NCBI GenBank assembly: GCA_045658525.1
Contig: JAZOVD010000019.1
Location: 1 to 43,404, forward strand
Source: SIG673 sp045658525
Lineage (GTDB): Bacteria > Bacillota > Clostridia > Oscillospirales > CAG-272
Length of the DNA stretch: 43,404 nucleotides
Direction of reading: 5' to 3'
This document shows positions 15,472 to 24,011 of this stretch, piece after piece; position 1 is the first letter of the stretch, and each line of letters starts with the position of its first letter. Position numbers and translations under genes: made by a program. The notes under the pieces were generated by a model. The model was not told the DNA's origin, did not search any database, and saw nothing but the letters and a program-made list of their open reading frames with translations.

Positions 15472-16776
15472 ATGATGTACAATAAGAAAACTATCGAAGA
15501 TGTTGAGGTAAAGGGTAAAAAGGTTATCGCGAGATGCGATTTCAACGTACCTATGAAGGACGGCGTTATAACCGACGACAAGAGAATAGTCGGTGCTATG
15601 CCCACTATCAAGTATCTCGTTGAGAACGGCGCAGCAGTTATACTCTGCTCTCATATGGGTCGTCCCCATAATATTTTTAACGAGAAATTGAAGCTCGACA
15701 AGAAGGAAAAGAAGAAGATAGAGGCACTTCCCGAGGAAGAGCGCGAGGCTGCTACCGCCGCCGCTCTTGAAAAGGCTAAGGGCGATATAACCAAGCTTTC
15801 TCTCGCTCCCGTAGCTAAGAGAATCTCCGAGCTTCTCGGCAAGGAAGTTATAATGGCTAAGGACGTTATAGGCGAGGACGCTACCGCTAAGGCTGCCGCT
15901 CTTAAAGCAGGCGAGGTAATGCTTCTTGAAAACGTTCGTTTCCACGAGGAAGAGGAGAAGAACGACGAGGCTTTCGCAAAGAAGCTCGGTTCTATGGCTG
16001 ATATATACGTAAACGACGCTTTCGGTACTGCTCACCGCGCTCACGCTACTACCGCGGGTATAGCTCAGTACTGCCCCGAGATGCCCGCTGTTTGCGGATA
16101 CCTCATTCAGAAGGAGATCTCCATAATGGGAACTGCTCTTTCCGAGCCTAAGCGTCCCTTCGTAGCTATCCTCGGCGGAGCTAAGGTATCCGACAAGATA
16201 GGTGTTATAAACAACCTCATCGAGAAGGTCGATACCCTTATCATCGGTGGAGGAATGGCTTATACCTTCCTTAAAGCTCTCGGTAACAGCATAGGAACCT
16301 CTATCTGCGAGGAGGATAAGCTCGATCTCGCTAAGGAGCTTCTTGACAAGGCTCGCGCTAAGGGCGTAAACTTTATGCTTCCTGTTGATAACATCATCGC
16401 TCGTAACTACGCAGCCGATGCTGTATGTATGAGAATATACTCCGACTCCATTCCGGACGGCTGGATGGGACTCGACATTGGTCCTACGACCACCGAGCTT
16501 TACTCCAAGACCCTCGAGGGTGTGGGAACGGTAGTATGGAACGGTCCTATGGGTGTTTCCGAGTGGACTAACTTCGCTAACGGTACTCGCGGCGTAGCAA
16601 GAGCGCTTGCTGACTGCGGAGCTGTTACGATCATAGGCGGCGGAGACTCTGCCGCGGCTGTTGAGACTCTTGGCTTTGCTGACAAGATGACCCACGTTTC
16701 TACCGGTGGCGGTGCTTCTCTTGAATTCCTTGAAGGTCTTGAACTTCCCGGCATAGCATGCCTCAACGATAGATAA
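15472..16776 (+). CDS. pgk: Phosphoglycerate kinase
   Basis: Cytoplasmic glycolytic enzyme making ATP from 1,3-bisphosphoglycerate. Visible signatures are VIARCDFNVPMKDG near the N-terminus, the substrate-binding CSHMGRP at about 59-65, FGTAHRAHAT, the nucleotide-domain ILGGAKVSDKIGVI, and the C-terminal IIGGGDSAAAVE and VSTGGGASLEFLEG. At 434 residues it is about 35-40 longer than the usual bacterial enzyme: a Lys/Glu-rich segment between residues about 66 and 108 replaces the usual short loop after HMGRP. Two adjacent ATG codons (15472 and 15475) follow AAAGGAAG; either could be used. It precedes tpiA. Confidence 0.97.
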   Translation: MMYNKKTIEDVEVKGKKVIARCDFNVPMKDGVITDDKRIVGAMPTIKYLVENGAAVILCSHMGRPHNIFNEKLKLDKKEKKKIEALPEEEREAATAAALEKAKGDITKLSLAPVAKRISELLGKEVIMAKDVIGEDATAKAAALKAGEVMLLENVRFHEEEEKNDEAFAKKLGSMADIYVNDAFGTAHRAHATTAGIAQYCPEMPAVCGYLIQKEISIMGTALSEPKRPFVAILGGAKVSDKIGVINNLIEKVDTLIIGGGMAYTFLKALGNSIGTSICEEDKLDLAKELLDKARAKGVNFMLPVDNIIARNYAADAVCMRIYSDSIPDGWMGLDIGPTTTELYSKTLEGVGTVVWNGPMGVSEWTNFANGTRGVARALADCGAVTIIGGGDSAAAVETLGFADKMTHVSTGGGASLEFLEGLELPGIACLNDR

Positions 16777-16951
16777 CTTCGTTGATACTTCGTTTCATCG
16801 CACAAAAGCGGCTCGGCTTACGGAAAGTAAGCTGTCGCCTTGCTTTGGTGCTCGCGCCTCGTCTCAACTCGTTCTCTATCGTTGAGTAATAAGATGAGCG
16901 CTTCGTTTCATCGCGAAAAAGCGGCTCGGCTTACGGAAAGCAAGCCGAGCC
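16762..16951. repeat. Duplicated and inverted spacer between pgk and tpiA
   Basis: Two 45-base direct copies (16788-16832 and 16901-16945) share CTTCGTTTCATCGC and GCGGCTCGGCTTACGGAAAG, differing at a few bases. CTCAACGATAGA at 16762-16773, which is the last four pgk codons, is repeated in inverted form at 16875-16886. The second copy ends in a perfect ten-pair hairpin, GGCTCGGCTT (16923-16932) with AAGCCGAGCC (16942-16951). No T-run follows, so it is not a clear terminator. Confidence 0.75.
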
Positions 16952-16987
16952 TTCACTTGAAAAATCACACAGAAAGAAGATACAAAA

Positions 16988-17746
16988 ATGAGCAGAAGAA
17001 AAGTAATTGCAGGTAACTGGAAAATGAATAAGACTCCCGCGGAGGCAAAGGCTCTTATAGAGGAGCTTAAACCTATGGTTGCGGGAAAGGACGGATGCGA
17101 TATAGTTATCTGTGTTCCTTACGTCGATATATGTACCGCCGTTGAGGCAACTAAGGGTACTAATATAAAAGTCGGTGCTGAAAACGTACACTTCGCCGAG
17201 AGCGGAGCATACACCGGAGAGATCTCGGCTAAGATGCTTACCGAGTGCGGAGTTGAGTACGTAATAATCGGCCACTCCGAGCGCCGTCAGTATTTCGGTG
17301 AGACTGATCTTACCGTTAATATGCGCACAAAGGCTGCGCTTGCGGCGGGTCTCAAAGTTATACTTTGCGTAGGCGAGGTAAAGGAGCAGAGACTTTCCGG
17401 AATAACCGACGAGGTAGTTGCTATGCAGACCAAGCTCGACCTTGAAGGTGTAAGCGCTGAGGATATGAAGAACGTTATCATCGCTTACGAGCCTGTATGG
17501 GCGATAGGAACGGGTCTTACCGCGACCCCCGAGCAGGCTGACGAGACCTGCGGCGTTATCAGAGCTACTCTCGCTAAGATGTACGGCGCTGACGTTGCCG
17601 AGGCATCTATAATACAGTACGGCGGTTCTATGAACGCGAAGAACGCTTCCGAGCTTCTTGCTAAGGTAAACGTTGACGGAGGACTTATAGGCGGAGCTTC
17701 TCTTAAAGCCCCCGATTTCACCGTTATCGTTGACGCAGCACAGTAA
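16988..17746 (+). CDS. tpiA: Triosephosphate isomerase
   Basis: Interconverts dihydroxyacetone phosphate and glyceraldehyde 3-phosphate. The 252-residue length is normal. The catalytic residues are visible: lysine in AGNWKMNK, histidine 96 in IIGHSERR and glutamate 168 in AYEPVWAIGTG; the phosphate-binding IQYGGSMNAKN and GGLIGGASL loops are intact. The ribosome site is weak (AGAAAGAAG). It follows pgk at a 211-base spacer carrying a repeated element and ends before a strong terminator. Confidence 0.97.
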   Translation: MSRRKVIAGNWKMNKTPAEAKALIEELKPMVAGKDGCDIVICVPYVDICTAVEATKGTNIKVGAENVHFAESGAYTGEISAKMLTECGVEYVIIGHSERRQYFGETDLTVNMRTKAALAAGLKVILCVGEVKEQRLSGITDEVVAMQTKLDLEGVSAEDMKNVIIAYEPVWAIGTGLTATPEQADETCGVIRATLAKMYGADVAEASIIQYGGSMNAKNASELLAKVNVDGGLIGGASLKAPDFTVIVDAAQ

Positions 17747-17785
17747 GGAATACGGTCGCTTTTGAAAAAGCTCCGCAAAACTTTA

Positions 17786-17830
17786 ATCCCCCCATCACCG
17801 CACTTGTGTACGGTAATGGGGGGATATATT
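17786..17830. terminator. Bidirectional terminator between tpiA and the PHP gene
   Basis: ATCCCCCCATCACCG (17786-17800) pairs with CGGTAATGGGGGGAT (17811-17825) around a ten-base loop with one internal mismatch. TATATTTT follows on the plus side. It lies between convergent genes and can serve both. Confidence 0.8.
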
Positions 17831-17839
17831 TTGGAATTT

Positions 17840-18856
17840 TTAATTTAATTCGTCCATAAAATAGGCGTTTGAATAAGCGCACTTGCCGCCCATATCGGTG
17901 GCGGTCACGCGGAAGTAGTAAAGGTTCTTGTCGGAGGGTAAGTCGAACACAGCGCGGATAACGGGCGTACCGTTTGCGTTAAATACCCGTTTTGCGTAAC
18001 GCGCTCCCGTGTTAAGGCGTATGCTCGCTACGGCTGAGGTCTCAACCACGAGCTTGCCGTCCTCTATGTAAAGCTGTTTTATCTCGGGGCCTTCCGTTGC
18101 GTAGAAATCTCCGTTTACGAGTGCGTTCGTTACCGACTTGTAATCGAGCTTATCCGCTTTTATTACGGTAGCTCCGCCGAACATACCCCTTGTACCGTGA
18201 GAGTCGTCGGTCGCTACGCAGTAGATACGCTTGCCGACGTTCAGCATATTGTCGTAAACTCTTTCGTTGTGATCGGCAAATCCCGATACCACACATTCAA
18301 AGTTAACTATCTCCATCGCGTGCATACCGTTGTAGCCCGTGTAATCGGGATATTCCTCGCACGACCACATCGGATGATTATAGGTTACGAAAAATCCGTT
18401 ATCTCTGCCGAGCTTCATCATGTCGGATATGCCATCCGAAGAGTAAACTCTTTCGTAATCGGGGAGACTCTCGTCGTTTTTGACTTCGTCTCTGTGGTTT
18501 ACCGCGTTTCTGAACAGATATTTGCTTCTGTGCCAGCAGACGGGAGTTACCTTGTCGGGATCAAGAGCTACAAGACACATATGACAGGTCTTGTTTGTTT
18601 GGGAAGCAAGGGTCGCGCTTTCTTTGGGTTGATTTACTTCCATTTCATAGCCGTTAAGGGCAAGGAATTCATCGTCGGTCAGGTCGTTATGAATAAGGAA
18701 AACGTCGTGGTCGGTATAGGCTACTATCGAATAACCTTGGTCCTTGTAGAGCTTTTTTACCTCCTCGGGAGAAAGCTGTCCGTCTGAAAGGTTAGTGTGC
18801 GTGTGAAGATTGGCTTTATAGGAATTTGCGTCCTTGGGAAGAAGGTATTTTCTCAT
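17840..18856 (-). CDS. PHP-domain metal-dependent phosphoesterase-like protein
   Basis: The 338-residue protein carries the PHP-domain metal motifs: NLHTHTNLSDG at the N-terminus, VAYTDHD, YNHPMW and ATDDSHG. The family includes histidinol phosphatases and phosphoesterases acting on nucleotides or sugar phosphates; the substrate here cannot be told. After the PHP domain, about 100 residues (from roughly 240) look like a beta-rich accessory domain. An in-frame start exists 18 codons upstream, but the ATG at 18856 is the better start: AAAGGA lies 11 bases before it and MRKYLLPKDANSYKANLH is the usual N-terminus. It has its own promoter and is transcribed convergently to tpiA. Confidence 0.82.
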   Translation of the reverse strand: MRKYLLPKDANSYKANLHTHTNLSDGQLSPEEVKKLYKDQGYSIVAYTDHDVFLIHNDLTDDEFLALNGYEMEVNQPKESATLASQTNKTCHMCLVALDPDKVTPVCWHRSKYLFRNAVNHRDEVKNDESLPDYERVYSSDGISDMMKLGRDNGFFVTYNHPMWSCEEYPDYTGYNGMHAMEIVNFECVVSGFADHNERVYDNMLNVGKRIYCVATDDSHGTRGMFGGATVIKADKLDYKSVTNALVNGDFYATEGPEIKQLYIEDGKLVVETSAVASIRLNTGARYAKRVFNANGTPVIRAVFDLPSDKNLYYFRVTATDMGGKCAYSNAYFMDELN

Positions 18857-18891
18857 TTGATTTATCGTCCTTTCGTCCGTTCTATGCCTAT

Positions 18892-18920
18892 ATGATACTA
18901 CAAACCTCACGAAAAATCAA
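18892..18920 (-). promoter_or_regulatory. Promoter of the PHP-domain gene
   Basis: On the minus strand TTGATT (18915-18920) and TATCAT (18892-18897) are 17 bases apart, 36 bases before the start codon at 18856. Confidence 0.65.
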
Positions 18921-18940
18921 TAGATTTCGGGCAAAAAATA

Positions 18941-19180
18941 TTAAAGTATTTCCTCGATAACGTCAGCCAGTTCGGCGGGAGAGGGGGAGATACGCTCTAT
19001 CCTTGCGAGTATTTCCTCAGCTCTTGCTCTGTGTCTTGCGACGTCGTACGCAAACGCGCTGGCTGATGTTTCTCCGTCGCTTTCAACCGCGAGAATAGAA
19101 AACACTTCCTGAGCATCTTTATATTCTGTAAACGTTACGGCTTGGGTCTTTATTATGGTGTACGTATTTTTGACTTTCAT
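18941..19180 (-). CDS. Small uncharacterised protein (79 residues)
   Basis: A 79-residue acidic protein with no signal peptide or membrane helix. It begins MKVKNTYTIIKTQAVTF, has a central segment predicted as beta strands (FSILAVESDG) and ends in a helical PSPAELADVIEEIL. This ending and size resemble the clostridial DUF6514 type of small protein, from memory and with low certainty. The ATG is preceded by GAGGA at a good distance and a near-consensus promoter, so the gene is likely real. It lies upstream of the PHP gene on the same strand. Confidence 0.65.
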   Translation of the reverse strand: MKVKNTYTIIKTQAVTFTEYKDAQEVFSILAVESDGETSASAFAYDVARHRARAEEILARIERISPSPAELADVIEEIL

Positions 19181-19213
19181 TTTTTATTCCTCGTTTCGGG
19201 CTTTGTTTTGCAT

Positions 19214-19242
19214 ATTGTATCACGAAACACGCGTTTTGGCAA
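19214..19242 (-). promoter_or_regulatory. Promoter of the 79-residue protein gene
   Basis: On the minus strand TTGCCA (19237-19242) and TACAAT (19214-19219) are 17 bases apart, 33 bases before the start codon at 19180. Confidence 0.7.
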
Positions 19243-19582
19243 TGCGCTTATTTGTTCTATGCTTTGCGCGTTTGCGGGTCAGATACAAGATCGGTGTATG
19301 AGTAAATATGCCTTTTAACACAAGGTGGCGTAAGCTTTTATAAATCTTTAATAATCGGGGTGAAAACGTTAAGGATTGCATAAAATAATGAATAACGTAT
19401 TTATAAGTCGCAAGATGACGAAAAAACACATCTGTTCAAACGTATATTACATCTTGAATGAATATTTTCTGAATAGACGGGAGTTATTCAAGTATATAAG
19501 AATGAAAAAACGGTCGAATTTCATAAAATATCACTAAAACGTCATTATACGCAAAAAAATTGAATAATTGATGCGAATAAGA
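19243..19582. other. Gene-free AT-rich stretch between divergent promoters
   Basis: About 340 bases lie between the minus-strand promoter and the plus-strand promoter. I see no convincing reading frame with a ribosome site, no long inverted repeat and no tRNA-like structure. It may hold regulatory sites that cannot be recognised by eye. Confidence 0.4.
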
Positions 19583-19611
19583 TTGACAAGAGAAAAAAAG
19601 AGTTGTATAAT
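19583..19611 (+). promoter_or_regulatory. Consensus promoter of the phosphoribosyltransferase operon
   Basis: A perfect TTGACA (19583-19588) and perfect TATAAT (19606-19611) are separated by 17 bases, the best match to the vegetative consensus in the window. The first gene starts 38 bases downstream. It probably drives the whole run of closely packed genes to 25868. Confidence 0.9.
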
Positions 19612-19649
19612 TATGTAGGAAACTATAATTTCAAATAGGAGATACGGTA

Positions 19650-20207
19650 ATGAAATACTATAATATGAAAATCGCGGGTATAGACCGCGCGCTTCCTATA
19701 TGTCCTGTAAACGATAAGCTCTCCATAGCGGCGTTCGTTATTTTCGGAGACCCCGAGCTTACCGTTGCCGCTGCCGCTGAGCTTATAAAGCTTGCCCCTG
19801 AGTACGATTATCTCATAACCGCAGAGGCGAAGGGTATTCCGCTTGTTCACGAGATGGCACGTCAGAACGGAGATAAAAAATATATGCTCGCGAGAAAGGG
19901 TGCTAAGCTCTATATGACGGGTGTATTTTCCGTTGACGTTAATTCCATATCCACGGCAAAGCAGCAGAAGCTTTATCTCGATACCGCAGATGCGGAGCTT
20001 ATGAAGGGTAAGCGCATACTTATAGTTGACGACGTTATCTCTACGGGCGAGTCGCTTCGCGCGCTTGAAACGCTCGTTACCGAGGCCGGCGGTGAGATAG
20101 TCGGAAGAATGGCTATACTTGCCGAGGGTGATGCCATTGCGAGAAAGGATATTACATACTTAGAGGAGCTTCCTCTTTTCAATCCTGACGGAACTGTACT
20201 TAACTGA
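19650..20207 (+). CDS. Phosphoribosyltransferase, adenine/xanthine type
   Basis: The 185-residue protein has the type I phosphoribosyltransferase fold, with the PRPP-binding loop ILIVDDVISTGESL (paired aspartates 127-128) and the upstream YLITAEAKGIPLVHEMA that resembles the PPi-binding loop of Apt/Xpt enzymes. Such enzymes salvage purine bases to nucleotides with PRPP. The N-terminal part differs enough from standard Apt that the base used is uncertain, so I give no symbol. The ATG follows TAGGAGAT. It is the first gene of the operon. Confidence 0.85.
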   Translation: MKYYNMKIAGIDRALPICPVNDKLSIAAFVIFGDPELTVAAAAELIKLAPEYDYLITAEAKGIPLVHEMARQNGDKKYMLARKGAKLYMTGVFSVDVNSISTAKQQKLYLDTADAELMKGKRILIVDDVISTGESLRALETLVTEAGGEIVGRMAILAEGDAIARKDITYLEELPLFNPDGTVLN

Positions 20208-20231
20208 AAATAAAATTTGGAGGAGAACGAT

Positions 20232-21107
20232 ATGCTGTACACGATAGAGAACGAAAAAATAAAGGTAGATATTGCCGATAAGGGCGGAGAGCTTCAAAGT
20301 ATAGTGCTCAAAGAGGACGGCTGTGAATATCTCTGGCAGGGCGACCCTCAATACTGGGCGGGCAGAGCCTACAATCTTTTCCCGATATGCGGACGTCTTT
20401 TCGAGGGCAAATATACGTATAAGGGTAAGACCTACGAGATGAATCTTCACGGCTTTGCGCGTGATACCGTTATGAAGGCTGAAAAGGTCGAGGCTGATAA
20501 GATAACCTTTCTTCTTATTCCCGATGAGACGATAAAGGCTCAGTATCCCTTCGATTTCGAGTTCAGAGTTACATATACGCTTGACGGAACCTCTGTAAAT
20601 ACCGAGGTAAACGTTGTGAACACAGGAGACGAAGATATGTTCTTCGGATTTGGCGGACACCCCGGATTTAACGTTCCGCTTACCAAGGGAGAGAAGTTTG
20701 AGGATTATTATCTTGAATTTGACTGCGTAAAGCCTATGAAGCGTCTGGTCATGACTCCTCTTTTCTATACTGACACGACAGAGCCTTATCCGCTCAGAGA
20801 CGGCAAGATAATAGATCTTGATCACTCGCTTTTTGACAACGACGCGAAGTTCTTTACCGATATGTGCAGCTACGTAACGCTTAAAAGCAAAAAGAGCGCA
20901 AAGAGCGTAAGACTTGAATACCCCGGGATGAGAAACCTTGGTATATGGCACGCGCCAAAGTCGGAAGCCCCCTACGTTTGCATAGAGCCTTGGTGCTCGC
21001 TTCCGTCGTACGACGGCAAGATCGATGATCTTGAAACAAAGAACCAGATGACCCGTCTCGCTCCCGGTAAGGTCTATGAGAACGGCTTTAAGATAATAAT
21101 AAACTGA
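20232..21107 (+). CDS. Aldose 1-epimerase family protein (LacX-like)
   Basis: The 291-residue protein matches the galactose mutarotase-like fold: KGGELQSIVLKEDG and YLWQGDPQYW near the N-terminus, NLFPICGRL, NLHGFARD with the catalytic-type histidine, and FGFGGHPGFNVPL with the second histidine. Mutarotases interconvert sugar anomers in the cytoplasm; this LacX-like subgroup is of uncertain substrate. The ATG at 20232 follows GGAGGAG; a TTG 15 bases upstream is inside the ribosome site and is rejected. The gene lies nine to 25 bases after the phosphoribosyltransferase. Confidence 0.87.
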   Translation: MLYTIENEKIKVDIADKGGELQSIVLKEDGCEYLWQGDPQYWAGRAYNLFPICGRLFEGKYTYKGKTYEMNLHGFARDTVMKAEKVEADKITFLLIPDETIKAQYPFDFEFRVTYTLDGTSVNTEVNVVNTGDEDMFFGFGGHPGFNVPLTKGEKFEDYYLEFDCVKPMKRLVMTPLFYTDTTEPYPLRDGKIIDLDHSLFDNDAKFFTDMCSYVTLKSKKSAKSVRLEYPGMRNLGIWHAPKSEAPYVCIEPWCSLPSYDGKIDDLETKNQMTRLAPGKVYENGFKIIIN

Positions 21108-21121
21108 GAAAGGCTCTCATA

Positions 21122-21628
21122 ATGGGATTTTTTGTACCGGATTTTTATTTCGATACGGTCTATGAGGTGACGCCCGAAATGCTCTCCGCTCGCGGAGTCA
21201 AGGCGTTGATACTTGATATAGATAACACCCTCGTTCCCTACGAGATGCCCGAGCCGACCGACGAGGTGCGCGCGTGGCTCTCGGGAATGTGGAACGCGGG
21301 AATAAAAACGGCTTTCGTTTCCAATAATCATAAGGATAGAGTCGAGCTTTTCAACAAAGAGCTTGGCTGTCCCGCGTTTTACGATAGCGGTAAGCCTCTG
21401 AAAAAAAGCTGTGTTAAGGCGCTTTCCGCGTTAGGGGTCGCGCCGTCTGAATGCGGTATAATCGGAGATCAGGTGTTTACAGACGTTGTTGCCGGCAGAA
21501 TATCGTCTCTTAATACCGCTATTCTCGTAAAGCCGATAAAGGACAGAACAGACCTGTTCTGCCGTTTCAAAAGGCTTCTCGAAAAGCCTGTTATCGCTAA
21601 ATATAACAGAAAAAACAAAATAAAGTAA
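21122..21628 (+). CDS. yqeG: YqeG family HAD IIIA-type phosphatase
   Basis: A 168-residue HAD-like hydrolase with the motif I nucleophile region LILDIDNTLVPYE, motif II AFVSNN, motif III lysine in GKPLKKS and motif IV IIGDQVFTDVVAG. These are the hallmarks of the YqeG/GEP4 group; the yeast member dephosphorylates phosphatidylglycerophosphate, while the bacterial substrate is not settled. The basic C-terminus (KYNRKNKIK) is typical. It follows the epimerase by 14 bases. Confidence 0.9.
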   Translation: MGFFVPDFYFDTVYEVTPEMLSARGVKALILDIDNTLVPYEMPEPTDEVRAWLSGMWNAGIKTAFVSNNHKDRVELFNKELGCPAFYDSGKPLKKSCVKALSALGVAPSECGIIGDQVFTDVVAGRISSLNTAILVKPIKDRTDLFCRFKRLLEKPVIAKYNRKNKIK

Positions 21629-21646
21629 CGAAAGGTGAAAACGCTT

Positions 21647-22501
21647 ATGGCGGCCAAATTCGGACCTGCGGGTAACAGCGAGAGCTTTTACGCCGCCGGA
21701 AAAAAGAGTACGCACCAAGCTCCCGAATGGTTAAACGAGATCGGGCTTGACGCGTATGAATATCAGTGCGGACAGGGCGTTCGCGGCTCTGCCGAGGCGT
21801 TTGCAAAGGTCGGTGAGGAAGCTAAAAAATACGGCATTTCGCTTTCTCTCCATGCTCCGTACTTTATCTCTCTTTCGGGAACGGAAGAAGAAAAGAGACT
21901 TAAAAGTCTCGATTATATAGGTCAGTCACTTAACGCCGCCGAGGCGATGGGCGCGGATATAATAGTTATCCATACGGGTTCTGCCTCGAAGATAAGCAGG
22001 GGCGAAGCGGTCGCTCTCGCAAAGGATACTATGTACAGAGCGCTTTCGGCGTTCCCCGATACCAAGGTCGCTATGGGACTTGAAACTATGGGTAAATTGA
22101 ATCAGCTTGGAACGCTTGACGAGGTTCTTGACATCTGCTCCATTGATAAAAGACTTCGCCCCGTAGTCGATTTCGGGCATCTTAACGCAAGAAACGTCGG
22201 TGGTCTTTTTACTGACGCGGACAGTTACAGACGTGTCTTTGACGAGATAGATAAGCGTCTTGGAGCTGAGTATGCGGATACGCTGCACTGTCATTTTTCA
22301 AAGATCGAATATACGTCGTCCGGCGAGAAAAAGCATCTTACCTTTGAAGACAACGTTTACGGACCTGAGTTTATGCCGCTTGCCGAGGTCATAGCCAAGG
22401 ACGGGTACAGTCCGAGAATAATATGCGAGTCCGCGGGAACACAGGCACTTGATGCGCTTGCGATGAAGAATATGTATTTATCAGTGAAAGGAAACGCATA
22501 A
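21647..22501 (+). CDS. Endonuclease IV-like TIM-barrel protein
   Basis: The 284-residue protein has the AP-endonuclease family 2 pattern with the metal ligands in order: SLHAPYF, VIHTG, LETMGK, VVDFGHLNA, LHCHFSKIEY followed by GEKKHL, and IICESAG. True endonuclease IV cuts abasic DNA using three zinc ions; this branch is often annotated deoxyribonuclease IV, but sugar-isomerase-like activity is also possible. The ATG at 21647 lies nine bases after AAAGGTG; an in-frame GTG at 21635 lies within that site. Its stop overlaps the aroQ start by one base, so the two are coupled. Confidence 0.85.
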   Translation: MAAKFGPAGNSESFYAAGKKSTHQAPEWLNEIGLDAYEYQCGQGVRGSAEAFAKVGEEAKKYGISLSLHAPYFISLSGTEEEKRLKSLDYIGQSLNAAEAMGADIIVIHTGSASKISRGEAVALAKDTMYRALSAFPDTKVAMGLETMGKLNQLGTLDEVLDICSIDKRLRPVVDFGHLNARNVGGLFTDADSYRRVFDEIDKRLGAEYADTLHCHFSKIEYTSSGEKKHLTFEDNVYGPEFMPLAEVIAKDGYSPRIICESAGTQALDALAMKNMYLSVKGNA

Positions 22502-22941
22502 TGAAGATACTTGTTATGAACGGAATAAATCTCGGTATGCTCGGTAAAAGAGAGCCGGGAAAATACGGCAAGGCGTCGCTTGCCGATATAAGTAACGGAC
22601 TTAAAGAATGGGCGAAGACCCAGAATGATCTGGAGCTTGATTTCTTTTCAAGTAATTATGAAGGGGAGTTCGTTGAGAAGCTCTATGCCGCGGTCGGAGA
22701 TTACGACGGTATAGTTATGAATGCGGGCGCGTGGTCGCATTATTCGATAGGTGTCCGTGACGCAATAGCGGGTTCGGCTATGCCTGTGGTAGAGGTACAC
22801 ATAACCAATATATATTCGCGTGAGGAGTTCAGACATACTCAGGTCCTTGCACCCGTGTGCGTGGGTATGATAACAGGACTTGGCGCGGACGTTTACAGAC
22901 TTGGTATAGAGGGACTTATCTCTTACCTTAATAAGAAGTGA
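22501..22941 (+). CDS. aroQ: 3-dehydroquinate dehydratase, type II
   Basis: This shikimate-pathway enzyme removes water from 3-dehydroquinate. The 146-residue length is normal. Motifs present are NGINLGMLGKREPGKYG with the catalytic tyrosine, NAGAWSHYSIGVRDAI with the binding asparagine, and VEVHITNIYSREEFR with the catalytic histidine and arginine. The proline of the usual NGPNL is isoleucine here, and the usual T after TH is Y, both modest departures. It is one-base overlapped with the upstream gene and four-base overlapped with the next. Confidence 0.9.
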   Translation: MKILVMNGINLGMLGKREPGKYGKASLADISNGLKEWAKTQNDLELDFFSSNYEGEFVEKLYAAVGDYDGIVMNAGAWSHYSIGVRDAIAGSAMPVVEVHITNIYSREEFRHTQVLAPVCVGMITGLGADVYRLGIEGLISYLNKK

Positions 22942-24002
22942 AGATCATGACAAGGATAAAAGGATTCAGAGAGGCGTTTGCGGGTAAAGCGGACGCCGCT
23001 CTTATTACCTGTCCGCTTAACTGCCGTTATCTTAGCGGAGTGGACTATACCGACGGTTTTTTATTGATAACCGCCGAAAATGCGTATCTTTTCGCTGATA
23101 GCAGATATATTGAGGTAGCAAGGCGTGACGCTTCGCCTGAGTTTGAGGTAATGCTCCTTTCGGGCAGACGTTCTTCTCTTATAAAAGCACTTCTTAAAGA
23201 GGGGAGCGTTATAGGCTACGAGGATAACGTTATGACCTGCGCCGAGCTTTCGGCGTATGAAAGCGCTATGCGGGAATATAAATTCGCTGCTGTGGGTGGG
23301 ATAACTGAAAAGCTTCGTAACGTAAAGGACGAATTTGAAAAGGAAAGTATAATAAAGGCACAGAGGATAGCCGAGGCGGCGTTCGAGCGTGTTCTTGGTA
23401 TGCTTGCGCCGGAGATGACCGAATGCGAGGTCGCTTTGGAGCTTGATTATTTTATGCGTAAAAACGGCTCTGAGGGGCTTGCGTTTGACACGATAGCCGT
23501 TTCGGGGTCAAATTCCTCGCTTCCTCACGGAGTGCCGACAGACAAAAAGCTCGGTCGTGGGTTTCTCACTATGGACTTTGGCGCAAAAGTGAACGGTTAC
23601 TGCTCGGATATGACGAGAACTGTTTGTATCGGTAAGCCGGACGCGGAGATGGAGCGGCTTTATAACACAGTCCTTTCCGCTCAGTGCGCGGCGCTTGAGT
23701 TTATTGCGGCGGGCAAAAAATGCTCGGACGCGGATAAGATCGCAAGGGATATTATTGACGGTGCGGGCTACAACGGGCTTTTCGGTCACAGTCTCGGTCA
23801 CGGAGTAGGTCTGTATATCCATGAGGGGATACACGTTTCGCCGAGATCGGAGCAGGTGCTTGAAAAAGGAAACGTTGTTACGGTAGAGCCGGGGATATAC
23901 GTTGAGGGGAAATACGGTGTTCGCATAGAGGATATGGTATATGTGACCGAGAGCGGTTGCGAAAATCTTACGAAAGCAGAGAAAAATCTGATCATTATTT
24001 AA
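22938..24002 (+). CDS. Xaa-Pro aminopeptidase (M24 family)
   Basis: A 354-residue metallopeptidase removing N-terminal residues before proline. The N-terminal creatinase-like domain includes YLSGVDYTDGFLLI. The catalytic domain has all metal ligands: MDFGAKVNGYCSDMTRTV (two aspartates), HSLGHGVGL (histidine), VEPGIYVEG (glutamate) and RIEDMVYV (glutamate). Start: GTG at 22938 overlaps the aroQ stop; an ATG at 22947 is an alternative, and neither has a strong ribosome site. In many clostridia this gene is followed by efp, but here a glycosidase follows. Confidence 0.9.
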   Translation: MKIMTRIKGFREAFAGKADAALITCPLNCRYLSGVDYTDGFLLITAENAYLFADSRYIEVARRDASPEFEVMLLSGRRSSLIKALLKEGSVIGYEDNVMTCAELSAYESAMREYKFAAVGGITEKLRNVKDEFEKESIIKAQRIAEAAFERVLGMLAPEMTECEVALELDYFMRKNGSEGLAFDTIAVSGSNSSLPHGVPTDKKLGRGFLTMDFGAKVNGYCSDMTRTVCIGKPDAEMERLYNTVLSAQCAALEFIAAGKKCSDADKIARDIIDGAGYNGLFGHSLGHGVGLYIHEGIHVSPRSEQVLEKGNVVTVEPGIYVEGKYGVRIEDMVYVTESGCENLTKAEKNLIII

Positions 24003-24011
24003 GGAGACGTT

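Noticed and set aside
15406..16695. A 429-codon frame antisense to pgk
   Set aside because: It mirrors a highly conserved glycolytic gene and has no ribosome site; a shadow of codon bias.
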